Of a stretch of 64,000 nucleotides of DNA, positions 44,766-56,074 are shown one piece after another. The stretch is taken from contig NC_073696.1 in assembly GCF_029784165.1 (NCBI RefSeq), positions 182,087,825 to 182,151,824 on the forward strand. Direction: 5' to 3'. Source of the DNA: Wyeomyia smithii (Eukaryota; Arthropoda; Insecta; Diptera; Culicidae). A program made the translations under genes and the position numbers. Below the pieces are notes generated by a model. That model did not search any database. It saw only the letters and a list, made by a program, of their open reading frames with translations, and was not told the DNA's origin. How positions within the stretch are numbered: position 1 is the stretch's first letter; the number at the start of each line of letters is the position of its first letter.

Positions 44766-46015
44766 TCTGGAAGTAACCAGTTCAGTTTCCGGAACGGCAG
44801 GTCCACTCTGGATGTTATTCTTCCCGTCTTTTTTTCCTATATGGACTTCCTCACTGCGACCAGAATCGTTGATCTATTGTGTGATATGCCCGGTTGTCTG
44901 CTTTATCCCGCACCTTTATTATTAGCAACACTGCTATTGAGAAGTGGCATGCATGCAAACATGCATGAAGTTTCGTCGTGCGTCCTGCTGACCAGTTTTA
45001 TTCATGAGAGGGACTTGTTTTTGTATTTGTATTTATTTGTTTTGAAGTCACGCAAAGGTATATTATAGTTTTCAGCATTAAGGAAGGGTAGGTGGTGGGG
45101 GAGCCTGAGAAAAAGCAATGCTTGAGTCCTTTTTGACTTCGAATGGTCTTATTCTACTAAGATTCGAACCCACAACCATCCGGTTGACAAAGCGGACTCT
45201 GTAACCTCGCGGCTACGCAGCTCCCCATTCTATCTGTCACCAAGTTGGCTGAGGTAGCACTCCAGCGTAAGAGAAGAGGCATCCGCTATTGCGCGATCGT
45301 CACGCTCGACGTGAAGACTGCGTTCAATAGCCCCAACTGGGACAGAATCGAGTACTAGCATACAACACGGAGAAGGTTGAAAGTGCGTTCCAACCATCGT
45401 AGGAGTATCGCAAGGTTCTATCCTGGGTCCGGTGTTGTGGAATGTCATGCACAACGGCGTGTTGAAGCTGAATTTCTCTGCTGGGGTTGTTATCGTCGGC
45501 TTCGCGAACGACATAAAGCTGGAGGTGTACGGCGAGTCGATCAGAGAGGTCGAGTTGACGGCCGTGCACTGCATACGCACGGTCGAACATTGATGCACTC
45601 CAGGAAACTGGAGTTAGCACACCATAAGACCACCAAGGGCCTCAACGGCTATTGCAGCATTATCACGGATCTCGTAATGGACGCACCAACATTATTCCAC
45701 CTGACACATGTCCTATCAGGCCATGGCTGCTTCAAGTAGTATCTACACACTGTTCGGGCACGCGGAGTTCACCATGTATCCCAAGTGCGTAAATGTGGAG
45801 AAGACCGCTGAGTATGTCTTTTTCGTATGCCCTCGCTTTGCGCGATAGAGGAGAGACATGATAATAGTGAGCAAGGCAGACACTACTCCGGACCAATTAG
45901 TTCGGAAAACATGCGAAGACCCGGACATCTGGAGTGCGGTTTGTGCAGCCGCCTCTCAGATAGCCCTGGAGCTACTGAGTGTGTGGTGTGTGGTAAACCA
46001 CCAACACGCCAGTGA
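44766..46015 (+). pseudogene. R1-type reverse transcriptase, middle and C-terminal parts
   Basis: At 44779-44816 QFSFRNGRSTLDVI matches the QFGFRKGRST box. After removal of the SINE at 44822-45226 the reading continues SVTKLAEVALQRKRRGIRYC, IVTLDVKTAFNS and then shifts. Further pieces (AEYVFFVCPRFAR near 45810, IWSAVCAAASQIALEL near 45930) belong to the C-terminal zinc-knuckle region. Region 45350-45780 is badly shifted. Confidence 0.75.
44822..45226 (-). repeat. tRNA-headed SINE-like retroposon, copy 3, inside R1
   Basis: In minus orientation it starts GGGGAGCTGCGTAGCCGCGA (5' end at 45226) with the B-box GGGTTCGAATC, and ends near 44822 in an A-rich run. It is flanked by ATTCT at 44817-44821 and 45227-45231. 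Removing it restores the R1 reading L-D-V-I-L-S-V-T-K-L exactly, so the insertion is proven by the host element. Confidence 0.92.
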
Positions 46016-46242
46016 TAGCTAACTGCCAGTCTGCAGGTGGTTAACTATGAGCTATAAGAGTAAAGAGGGTGCATGAAGCACGAAAAGCCACTTTTCAACG
46101 TAATACTAAACCGTGGCTCTGAGACGATAAAAACTAGAGACTAAGGCCGGGTTTGGTTAGATTCAATCCCACTCCCTGAGCTCTGGTGTACGTTTGCAGA
46201 TTTCCCTGTCACCTTGTAAAAAAAATATACATACACATACAT

Positions 46243-46580
46243 TAGGGTGTCCCAAAAAAATCGATGTTGAAAAAGTCAAGGTGCTCAGCCCTAAATTGAA
46301 AGATAATGTTATTTATAGCATTTTTGTAGAACATTTCGACTTTCTAAAAAATTGTTTTCAGGTTGCCCAAACGTGATTTATGAAAAAATTACTTTTTTAA
46401 GTTACAAACCCACACTTTTGCACTTTTTTCAATTCTGTTCGATTCCTAAATTTTTCCATATATTTTTTTATTTTTGTGGGGTTGTTTTTGAATATTTTGC
46501 ATGGTTCAGTTCAGCATTGCATTCAGTTTTGTGACTTCACCTTTGACTTTTTCAAAATGAATTTTTTTTGGGACAGCCTA
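46243..46580. repeat. MITE family A, complete copy
   Basis: AGGGTGTCCCAAAAAAATCG at the left and TTTTTTTTGGGACAGCCT at the right are terminal inverted repeats, extended inward by GAAAAAGTCAAG / CTTTGACTTTTTC. The flanks are AT/TA-rich ('acatt' and 'aatat'). The length is 338 bp. It inserted just past the R1 poly(A). Confidence 0.88.
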
Positions 46581-46583
46581 ATA

Positions 46584-47546
46584 TACATACATACATTTTT
46601 TTGCGCTTTTCGACCGATTTATAACCTTTGTTTTTTTGTATAACAAAGGTGAGAAATAAAACCTTCCATGCGAAATGAGGAATATTCCTGAGAAAATTAT
46701 AATTTTATACTATTGTACATTGAATTTGGCGTTTGAGACACTTTTACGATTACGTTTATAGCATTCAAAATTTATTCAAATAGTACCTCTCATCAGTACC
46801 TACCAAAAATATTTCGTGCTAAACCGTTCTCAAATAATTACTTGAACGGCTGTTTGGATGTTGTATAACGAAATACGTTTAAATTTTCTTGCAATTATAT
46901 TCACTTAACTGCGAAAGTAATTACAGTCTTTTAATGATACAAAAATAAAAATATTTGTAATAGTATTGATATGGCACCGTTTGTGGCAGAACACACAATA
47001 AAAATTCTGAATATATATTAGTAAATAATTAATTCATCACAAAACATCTTCCCTAGATTTAAAAAAAATAACGAAATACGCGTCGGGATTGTGCAAAGAT
47101 TGATGAGAAAGAATTCAACACATAATTGTTAAAAAATATGAGCAGTTAAAACATCGCATTGCGACGGCCAAACAACCATTGATGAACGACGACGATGCAC
47201 CGATCAACTCAATTCTCTTCAACTTGACAACGGGGAGAAAGTAATCTCCAGCTCACTCTCTTCGACGCGTGCGATATAACGTACGAGAATTTTAACCAGT
47301 TGGACATGGGATCTCGTCCTGTCGATGGGCAATATGTAGCCCGAAACCGGTAGACGAAAGGTAATTATTATATTATCCTTTTATATCTGTAAGAGCAATA
47401 AGTGTCTTGTCTGATCACTCGTCGTGTTCCGTCTGTGTTCGCGATTATTAAAACATCGCGTCGCCAAAATTTAATAACCTTTAGTGATGTTATATTTACT
47501 AGATTCTTTCAATACAACTAAATGATAAAGTGTTCAGCAATATATT
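46584..47546. other. AT-rich intron sequence, nothing recognised
   Basis: No coding or repeat signal visible. A moderately GC-richer part at about 47160-47345 is unassigned. Confidence 0.35.
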
Positions 47547-48061
47547 AGGGGTCTTCCACAAATTACGTAAGGGTTCAGGGAGAGAGGGGGGTATCCGAAT
47601 TTCTTACGATTGCTTACGAAGGGGGAGAGGGGGAATCAAGAGAATCTTACGTAAGATTGAAAAATTTAAAAAAAACTGAAAAAAAGTTCACAAAACTAAA
47701 GTAAATAAAGTTAGTTGAATTATTTATCGCTGCGATCTTAACAGTTGAACCTTGGGAAAGCAGTGAATTCGCCGTCGCTGGGTGATTGCGTGCTTCACTC
47801 CATTTCTACTTAATTTTGAATTTTGTTTACTTTAACATAGTATTAACTGTATTAACTTATTTTGTTTTATCCTCTACGAATGTGCTTTGTGTAAAAAAAA
47901 AAGTTTTACCTTCGAAAATATTTTTTTCCCTGAAAGACAATCTTACGTAAGATTCGTGGGGGGGAGGAGAGGGGTAATGCAAAATCTTACTTAGCCTTAT
48001 CATGGGGGGAGGGGGGGTTGAAAATTTCGAAAAAGTCCTTACATAATTAATGGATGACGCC
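47547..48061. repeat. MITE family J with long G-rich arms
   Basis: Left 'aggggtcttccacaaattacgtaa' and right 'ttacataattaatggatgacgcctta' are degenerate inverted ends. Further in, 'cttacgtaagattgaaaaat' and 'caatcttacgtaagattcg' also mirror each other, and G-rich tracts occur in both halves. The length is about 515 bp. Confidence 0.72.
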
Positions 48062-50099
48062 TTATCAAACATCGATTCCATGCATTATTTTCAACTAATC
48101 TTTGTTTGTGATTTTCATAGGCAAGTAGGCAGCAGTCTCGGTAGGATTTGTTAGATCTTTAGCTAACACTAGATTCTCAAAAGTTGTTAACTATTTTTTT
48201 AGTATATCCGTCAATATCATCAGAATTGAATAAAAGCATAATTAAATTTTATGCTTGTACTACAGGATCATTATGTACAAATGTTCATATGCCAGAAAAT
48301 CACTAGCGTCCAGTAACATTGCATTGTTTGTCATCAGATTCGAAAATGAATCGTTCGCGGTATGATCACTAAACCGAAACTTCCTATTTCATTCGGCGAA
48401 TGTCGGTTTTCTAACGATAAAGGTTGGCGAAGTCTGCAGAGTTGTCAGACCGGTACCGGTAGAATCGCCACACCACTATGACCACCTGTATGGAACTGTA
48501 TGCCAGAACATCAAAGAGATCGGTCCGAAACTAAATCAACATTTATCTCGAAAGCAATCAGCTGCTTAGCATTCTAGTTCATTTAGATCTCCTTGCGCTT
48601 TCTGCCAGATTTTTTGTTATTTACAGATATAAAAACATCAGTGTCGTCGCTTTAACAACAATCAAACTAGGCATAAAACCGTGCGATGAGATTTTTTTGT
48701 TAAATATATTTTGTTAAAAAAATGTTCCATTTCGAGGGAATCCAATAACCAATACTCTGGTCATGGGAAAATTAGTTCATCTTTGTGACAATTTTAATTT
48801 GAGCAATTTTAAATAATGCGTCTGATAAACTGTTTAAATCAGTATTAATTGTATCAGGTATCAAATTCAACTTGAAATGAGACACTAAAACTACTCAGTG
48901 CAGTCGATAAAATTTTTTCTCCGATAAGATAAGGTACAGTGAGGGATGGTTTTGATAGCTGGTACACCGACAACGATCAATATTTTCCGTCAAATCTTTA
49001 TTTTTAGCTCAAACGCTTCCTTTATGCCATTGGAACGTATTCTCCTACACACATCTATTCGACATTAGATATTATACAGCTAATTGATTGTATCTAATGT
49101 ACTGTGTGAAGAAAAAAATAGGTATACTTTACCCTATCGGACATCAGATTGTTTTTTGAAATTTGAATGAAAGAAAGAAGAAGGATAAATAGCCAAGACG
49201 CGCTTCTGATTCTGTAGTCGTATTTCTGAATTAACTGAATTAGCCGGTATAGCCGTAATATAAATCATACACTATAAGATAAGTCAATCTTTATCTAGCG
49301 TTGAGATGATATAATTCATATGTTGGCAAACATTTCCGCAAACGAAAAAAAGTGCCCCTCATGCATATTAATCTCAGTTCATAATGTACAACACAATTAT
49401 TTACTTCAGTGCTAGCCTGTATTTGATTTGATGTCACAATCATTCATTTATTATGAGAAGACAAAAAGTAGTCAATCACCAGCAGCCTTTAATTTCACGC
49501 GGGCATGTTCTGTTTTTTTTTGCGTTTACTAACATGCGTTCTATAGGCCGATGACATTATTCTGGCTTGCGGTGGGTGCTTGCAGGTACTGCCACCTACT
49601 CAACGCGTCTAGATTGGAAGAGGCGAATGACTCTCGTGTTGATGTATTCATAAACAGCGTTCTTCAATTGTCTAGACATAATAAGAGGTTACGAGCATGT
49701 TCATTGTTGACACACTAACAACACCCAAGATAATAAGAATGTAGAGTGAACGATAAAATGAACGAACGATTTTGCTCATAGCTACATATTCTTCTAAATT
49801 AGGATATGGGAGCGAAAATTGAAAATTTTATAGAGTAAAATATGTGATAAAAATTTATAACAGCTTTGTCATAACTATAACTTGAACCAATATGGTAGCG
49901 GCGATTGATTCGAATGAGAGCCGGTTTGTTGTGCGTTCAGGTTGTGCATAAAATATTTTACAGTACTCATAATTGCTACCTTTAGCAGTAGGAACGAAAT
50001 TCAGTGGAGAGAATAGTTGTGAGGTTGTCCACCGAAGGCGAAATGCTTTCACCGATCATGGGTAAATTTACTGTTACTGAGGAACGTCCTATCACTTAC
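48062..50099. other. Intron sequence, nothing recognised
   Basis: AT-rich, no repeat family of the window, no convincing exon. Likely ordinary intron. Confidence 0.35.
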
Positions 50100-50230
50100 C
50101 TTTATAGACAGCTGGGACATGTCAACCGGAGTGATCCGTTTGAGTGCGGACAGACGTTGCAGTCTTTCTCTTGCCTGTTGTTCAACTGCGATGACGAATG
50201 CATCTTGAACTGCATTTCCCAGCTCACCAG
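50100..50230 (-). CDS. sdt: stardust upstream exon, 131 nt
   Basis: The acceptor TTTTTTCGCAG ends at 50231 and the donor ATAAAG|GTAAGT follows 50100, a near-consensus site. Two bases complete a codon, then come 43 codons: GELGNAVQDAFVIAVEQQ, then ARERLQRLSALKRITPVD and MSQLSIK, ending in phase 0. The helical, Gln/Arg-rich composition and the phase match to the next exon (LNQQSQAK) support membership in sdt. The link to the gene is by phase, strand and position, with no diagnostic motif of its own. The preceding exon must end with one base of a split codon and was not identified with certainty. Confidence 0.72.
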
Positions 50231-51100
50231 CTGCGAAAAAAGTGCGAGAAAGAAAAAAAGAGTTTATACTGAGATGAAATACCATAAGAGGAAATTAACT
50301 TTCACAATGGACTAGATAAGTTATGTGCGACACATACAGCTTTATCTCGTAAGAGATATTGAAAAACAGGCTGAAAATTTTGCTCGTTGTAATAAATCCC
50401 AACAAATATTATTGAATGGATTCGGATTTCACATCGCCTTCATTCAAGTTCAGTTCACACGAGAAAAAAGAATCACTACTGGTTTTTTTTTTGCAGCGCT
50501 AGAAACTGTGACTATTTTTCGTCCGAACTGGAAACTGACTACCCATATGCAATGAGAAACTACTAGACCGGAAAAGAAATATGTCTTGCCCGAACGGTAT
50601 CTCCCATCTTACAAACTTGTCCGGTCAGTGTGAAATCTAGCTCTACACTTGCTGCTCTGACGTCTGAACTGAGGTACAGTAGCTAATAGCTTCAACGTAC
50701 GGCGATGAGATATCGCTTTAAGCGCGTAATCGAAAACAAAGCATAAAAGAACATTTCATCCGGACTGTCACTTCGGTAAACATAGTGGACTGAGAATAGC
50801 GCTGAAGATGTATTTTTCTATTTGACATTGTAACAGATTTCGCATTTGTGTTAAAGGGTTTAAGGTATTCACAAAAATTACTCCCGGTTTCTTGTTTCGA
50901 AATGTTATATTATGATATATAAAACAGTTCCATGAATATCACGCATGCATTCAATTTTTTAAAAAGGTAAATTGTTCTTGAATCTCTTTCGAATTCTAGC
51001 ATCCAAACTCAAATATTCTTTCGTTTTCAACTGTGTCAGAAAGTAGGATTAAGCCGTCCTCTATCCTGCTTTTTAACACGTGTATTTTAAGCAGTGGTGC
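50231..51100. other. Intron sequence upstream of the exon, nothing recognised
   Basis: No repeat or coding block is convincing; plus-strand frames at 50004-50555 are mostly antisense to the exon. Confidence 0.35.
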
Positions 51101-51298
51101 CTTCTAACTGGTCCCGAGGTTCGATGCTGGCCTAACAATCCAGTCATCGTATGTTCGAATTCCGGCTCGGAAGAGATTGTTGGTTGCAGTAGGATCGTTC
51201 CTGTACACTAACAGTTGGCTGCGAAGTCTGTGTATAGTAAACAGTAGGTCGAGTTCCGAATCGGAATGTAGCACCAAAGCTTGGCTTCTCTTTTGCCT
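51101..51298 (+). repeat. tRNA-derived SINE family C, copy 3, fullest
   Basis: A-box region ACTGGTCCCGAGGTTCGATG, B-box region ATGTTCGAATTCCGG, body with 'ggctgcgaagtctgtgta' and 'gtcgagttccgaatcggaatgtagcaccaaagc'. It extends past the point where copy 1 stops. Confidence 0.82.
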
Positions 51299-51300
51299 AT

Positions 51301-52006
51301 TTAAGGGGTTATATACTTTCTTGGTCTAGAAAAATGAGGAAAGTTTGAATCTATTATAAGGTGCATAGCACCATTTTTATTGCATCAAAGGGGTATTTTT
51401 CTGAAAGTACAGTTTATCAACAAAAAACAAGTACGTTTGATTTTGAGATATACCAATTATTACTCGAGTGATGGCCGTTTCCCCGATACGCTATTTTTTG
51501 CAGAGGCTTGCGGTGATCCTGATAGAGACTCAGCGGGTCAACCGAAATAAAAAAACTCATATGTTTTCATTAGTTTAGAAGTGTGCCGGGTCCTTGAACG
51601 ATCGCTTTTATGAGTATTTTGTTTTCAGTGAAAATTGCATTGAAAATTTTTTTGCGGCAAAATGTAACTGTATGTTTCAAAAAGCGATCGTTCAAGGACC
51701 GGCGAATTTTATAACGAAAATTTAAAAAAAAAGATGAAAGAAATCGGTTCAGTAATTTTCCCGCGATCAAGATCACGGTAAAGTCATTTTGCGGAAAACA
51801 CTATTCCGAGATAAAGGCGTGTAAAGTTTCAAGTTTAGTTTATGCGGCCGTGGCGAGGCGCGCTGCAAATCGCTCTAACTTTCTTCCTATTGCTCAGATC
51901 TTTATGAAAATTTGTGAAAATGTTCTCAAGATGTTGTATTTGAAGATAATACAATAAATTTTTTTTCGGTTTATTGAAAACTAAAAAGGTATATAACCCC
52001 TTAAGG
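51301..52006. repeat. MITE family L with perfect 16-bp ends
   Basis: TTAAGGGGTTATATAC at 51301-51316 and GTATATAACCCCTTAA at 51990-52005 are exact inverted repeats. No transposase is encoded. An internal 21-bp perfect inverted pair at 51589-51609 and 51680-51700 adds a second palindrome. It abuts the SINE on its left. Confidence 0.88.
51589..51700. repeat. Internal 21-bp perfect inverted repeat
   Basis: GGTCCTTGAACGATCGCTTT(T) on the left and its exact complement (AAAAGCGATCGTTCAAGGAC(C)) on the right, with a 70-base spacer. It could be a separate small element inserted into the MITE or part of its own structure. Confidence 0.9.
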
Positions 52007-53200
52007 CAGTCGAAAAAACCGTGCCTCAAACTCCTGAATGTTGATCAGTATCGACAATTCTAATAACGGAAACGAAAACTCTGATTAGCTGTCGTAAGAG
52101 TGTATAAAATATCGTTCAACACAGAGAAATCTTCCAATTAATGCCAATTGAAAAAATCAACCAAAAATGCAGCCATTCAGGAATCATTTGTGGACTGAAG
52201 AAAATCCCCTGCAAAACAGATGCAAAATGTCTGAAACAGGTTCGGGGAGGTTGAAATGGCGACCCTCGGTTGGGAACTTTAATTGATTATTGTTAAAGTT
52301 TGCTAAATCAGTTCTATAATATACAAATAAGTACTGATAGAGAATAAGATTACGAACACATTGATATAATTATGCTTGTATTACGGCTTATACATTTTGA
52401 GTATTTCGTCTCAATACATAGGAGACTACATAAGCTGCTTAAAATAGGTTCCCTACTCTACGTCCATTTATACTGCACCGTAAACAAGCTTTCCTTGTCC
52501 ATTATCGGGGGTTCAATAAGAGCAGCCATGGTTGAAGGAGCTTAAAATTTAATATATTAAAAATGACGGAGAAAACATCGGAAAATTTAATCGTCGTATT
52601 GACAAGAGGCTGATAGAGAGACAGTCGTAAAATGTCACAAAACAAAAATGTTGGAGAGAGAAGTTTGTTATTTCGTCAATTGAAAAAGTAGATGAAAAAC
52701 TCATGTTAATATCTAGAAATAATTGTACTGAAAATTTGATAATTTAACTTAGTTTATCTTTCGAGGATAATTTAAATCCAAAATTTGAATTTAAATGATT
52801 TTAATGATGGGAGCGGTGAATTTTATTCCTGCTCAGAGAATACTAATATTGTCTTAGGGAAAAAATCAGTACTTAGTGTACACTAAAGATGCTTGTTATG
52901 CGGGGATTATGCAGCGCGTAGAAGAACTCAAAAAAACACGTCAATTCCGAAATCTACGTGGATACACATAAAAACTTGAAACTTTCGAAAAAGACTTAAA
53001 CGTAATTTTATTTCCATCTGAAAATAATATGGAAATCAGATAAAAATGAAAAGATCTGGTCAAATCAGTGACTATTCCGTAATTGGATTAAGGAAACTCA
53101 TCCAATACTCTGAAAAAACGATATTGAAAAACAAGTTTAAAAAATAACGCATAAAGATCGACTTTTCTGCGAAATTCGGGCAGAAAACGCGTAAATTCCA
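52007..53200. other. Intron sequence with a degenerate MITE G copy
   Basis: AT-rich. At about 52877-52965 'tacactaaagatgcttgttatgcggggatt...aattccgaaatctacgtgg' is a diverged family G MITE in reverse orientation. Nothing else is recognised. Confidence 0.5.
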
Positions 53201-53369
53201 TAGGGGCCATCCACATATCACGTGGACAGATTTTTAACGATTTTGACCCCCCCTCTCCTTCCGTGACACCTGCCCATATAAATTCTATAAAAATTGTATG
53301 GACCGTGGACATTAGCCAAACCAACCCCCCCCCCCCCCAGCTGTCCACGTGGTATGTGGATGGCCCCAT
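53201..53369. repeat. MITE family I, complete copy 1
   Basis: TAGGGGCCATCCACATATCA at the left and GTATGTGGATGGCCCCATA at the right are inverted ends. Inside are facing C-rich tracts with 'gtccacg'. The length is 169 bp. A near-palindrome. Confidence 0.85.
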
Positions 53370-53749
53370 AGTGAGAAAATAAACCTACAAAGCATAATCA
53401 AAATAAAGAAAAGTAGACATGAGGAACGAAAGTTTTCAACATACTTGAAAACACGTGCATATTAATTACGTAGATGCATCTTTTTCTACATAAGTCAGAA
53501 AAAAAACAAAAAAAACCTTTTCTGTGCTACGATTTTTTTTTCGGTTAGGGATTAGCGAGCGGCTTACGAGCCATTTATATGAGTTGGTTAACAAAAAAAA
53601 GAACGTCTTTCGAAAATGAGCCACGGTTCGTTAAGCGTAACAAAAGTGTTGGTTTAGAACCTAAAGTTTACCGAAACATCAAATCACTGTGTTTTTGTTT
53701 ATATTTATATGAATCGGTTCGTAGTGGTTCAGAGTAAAGACACAAAATG
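53370..53749. other. Spacer, nothing recognised
   Basis: AT-rich, no coding or repeat signal visible. Confidence 0.35.
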
Positions 53750-53985
53750 GTTGCTCTTAAAAGATTGTTGCTTTTTAATCATTCCTGTGTATTGGTGCCC
53801 CTAGTGTATGCAGAAGTGCGTCAAAATGTCGCGATTAATTGCTCGCCGGGTTCGTCGCTTCTACCTTGGCTTATGGGAAAACTCATTTAAGTCTCTGAAA
53901 AAGCTATCTTCACTAGAGGCACCAAAATTCACAAGAATGGTTAAAAAGCTATAACCTCTCATTTATTTTTCTAGTTTGAGCTTTA
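53750..53985. repeat. Palindromic MITE family E, copy at 53.8 kb
   Basis: 'ggttgctcttaaaag...' at the left pairs with '...ctagtttgagcttt' on the right, and 'attcctgtgtattggtgcc' with 'ggcaccaaaattcacaagaat'. The core is CTCGCCGGGTTCGTCGCTTC, identical to the core in the 15.2 kb copy apart from one base. Confidence 0.8.
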
Positions 53986-54070
53986 GGGTAAATCCTGTGT
54001 TTACTAGTGTTATTGGAATAAGCTTTTGGGATTCTTGTCGGGTATCGGTAAAAAAGCGTATTTGCATAAA

Positions 54071-54229
54071 AGGGGCCATCCACATACCACGTGGACAGGG
54101 GGGGGGGAGTTGGCTAATGTCCACGGTCCATACAATTTTTTTAGAATTCATATGGGTAGTTGTCCACGGAGGTGGAGGGGGGGGTCAAAATCGTTGAAAA
54201 TCTGTCCACGTGGTATGTGGATGACCCCT
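54071..54229. repeat. MITE family I, complete copy 2
   Basis: AGGGGCCATCCACATACCAC and GTGGTATGTGGATGACCCCT are inverted ends. A poly-G run stands at about 54100-54110 and a second at 54175-54184. It lies less than 1 kb from copy 1, and the interior orientation is opposite. Confidence 0.85.
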
Positions 54230-54504
54230 AACCTAGTTGTGAAATATTTCAAAAACAGATGCATTTAGAATGTTGATCACTAATTCATAATTTAGTGTTA
54301 ATTATTATCCCTATGTCTTGTTTTCAGAGAGTTGAAAGGCTTCTGAGCTACAATACTTTAAATCAAGTGTATGCTTGAATACTTCTAGCAATACTTAGAC
54401 ACTTTTATGACCTCATGTTTGCTGCGAGGGATTCACATATATTTTAAGGAAAGGCGTATTTGCTATATATGTTAATTGAAAATTTTCAAATGTAAACTAA
54501 AAAT
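54230..54504. other. Spacer, nothing recognised
   Basis: AT-rich intron DNA between two MITEs. Confidence 0.35.
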
Positions 54505-54538
54505 ATACTAGAGTCGCTTTTACGCGGCTACTTCTACG

Positions 54539-54916
54539 CTTATAAGCAACGCATATAATACTCATTACTGGGGTTTAAAATCTAGATTTTCGGCGTTACT
54601 TAATTTATGTACGTTACGTTATAACGAGGAATACGGGGTGGCCGCTCAAAACCCGAAATTGAATTCCCGGTTTTTCTCGGTTCATTCAAATATTTTTCCC
54701 GGTTAATTGTACTTTTGAATTATGTAGTTTTCCACATACCTAATTAAGGATTAAAAAGCGTGACTTCTATTTACATCCTGATATGCTAAACGTATTCAGC
54801 CTTAACCAAGAGATATTGTCGCAGAAATTGGAAAAATATGATGGATGTCATCTTTCATGAGAGGAGATCTTGTTTACAAGTGTCTTATAAGCAACGCATA
54901 TAATACTCATTACTGG
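54539..54916 (+). repeat. 33-bp exact direct repeat, 345 bp apart
   Basis: CTTATAAGCAACGCATATAA and the 13 bases after it are identical at 54539-54571 and 54884-54916. The first copy sits exactly where the family G MITE is interrupted. Confidence 0.88.
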
Positions 54917-55665
54917 AGACTCTTAGGCCAAATTAAGTTTGCAGAAACCGTTCTTATCTCAACCATATAAAAATCCATATATAAACGAATTATGTTACAC
55001 ATTTGTTGCAAAACAAACTTTATTGTAATCAGGCCAATCAGATTTTCACAACATTTCAAACACATTTCTACAGCATCGCATGCATCTCCTCATTCTGCTG
55101 CCTCTTTCGGGGTGTCCGCGAGGAGTTTGCCTTTTTGGTTTCTATCGCTTCATTAGCATTTGCCGTGGTTTTTTTCTTCCGGGCTTCTTCATCTTGATCT
55201 GACTTCTTCTTTCTTCAACGATTCAGCATATCGGTCATGTAAATTGCGAGCGTAATGGATATTTGGTGATATCAATTAAGTCTACTACACAGGCATCCTG
55301 TACTGCATCGTACGCCAAGCGCTACGCTACAAGGCTTTCCTCTTCCGGACTCACGACACGACTAGGCACTCCTTGTTCACGAAGAAACCTCATCCCAACG
55401 TGGCATTTCCATGCGATAAAATCAAAATCTTCTTGATGAACACGGTCAGGAAAGGAAGGTTCCTGCCTGAATCGGATACCAGATCTCTACAAAAAATATC
55501 AAAGCGCTCCGCGCTACGGTGGTAGGAAGTCAGCAATGTCTTCGTCGAATGCATACTCAATAGTTGTGAGTATTCTAAGCGATATTCAGTGAAATTCCAG
55601 GGTTTTTCCCGGTTCTAAAAAATTCCCGTTTTTGCCGGTTTTCCCGGTTGGGTGTCTACCCTGCG
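54634..55665 (-). mobile_element. DNA-element-like insert with remnant minus-strand ORF
   Basis: CGGGGTGGCCGCTCAAAACC at the left and CGGTTGGGTGTCTACCCTGC at the right look like degenerate inverted ends, each followed by 'cccggttttt' type sequence. On the minus strand the interior is coding-like with stops: EYAFDEDIADFLPP, then VHQEDFDFIAWKCHVGMRFL, LREQGVPSRVVSPEEESLVA, then AYDAVQDACVVDLIDI. I do not recognise a named family. The protein seems element-encoded and dead. Confidence 0.5.
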
Positions 55666-55779
55666 AATATCTGTATGATGACTTTTGGACCTTTTTTAAC
55701 GTGGATTTCGGAATTTATGCAGTCTTTTACGCGGAATTCACGCACCATCTCTGCCCGCGTGAAAAACCACTTTGGTGTA

Positions 55780-56074
55780 ACTCGGAAACAAATGCGTTTA
55801 GAACGTTAATAACCATAAGCTTTCCAACTGAAAAAATTTAGAATCATGTAACATCATTCAAATACTGTGTAGATATCATGGGAGAAAAAAGTCATCGAAG
55901 TAGGCCAGCGGTCCTCAATCCTACCCTCGCTTGTACTCCTTGATGATATGTTCCAAATTAATTGTAATTGTATTGGAAGTCTGGTTTAAGTTTCAAATCA
56001 ACTATTGCTAGTTTTAATTGTTGCAGTCATGTTTAAAGAGCAAACTTAAAAAATAAATGAAGTATTTCAAAGAA
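55780..56074. other. Spacer, nothing recognised
   Basis: AT-rich sequence before the second RTE-like copy. Confidence 0.35.

Larger units (their letters stand above)
39700..46222 (+). mobile_element. R1-type LINE, degenerate, carrying two later insertions
   Basis: ORF1-like remnants (about 39700-40900), reverse transcriptase N-part (about 41030-41430), RT middle (44765-44816) and RT C-part (45232-46015) are in one orientation and in the order expected of a single element. The 3' UTR (about 46020-46222) ends TTGTAAAAAAAA. The sequence is split by the CR1-like LINE at about 41432-44765 and by the SINE at 44822-45226, both clean interruptions of the RT reading. The 5' end is truncated or too degenerate to place. 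Confidence 0.8.
54505..55779. repeat. MITE family G copy split by another element
   Basis: The left part (54505 to about 54538) is TATACTAGAGTCGCTTTTAC followed by 'gcggctacttctacgc'. The right part (about 55666-55779) carries 'acgtggatttcggaattta', 'ttttacgcggaattcacgcacc' and the end 'aaaaaccactttggtgta'. Together they give the usual family G layout. The roughly 1.1 kb between them is a later insertion. Confidence 0.72.

Noticed and set aside
53088..53369. Gly/Trp-rich frames over the G-rich MITEs
   Set aside because: Both strands are open because the MITE is palindromic and G-rich; the element is non-coding.
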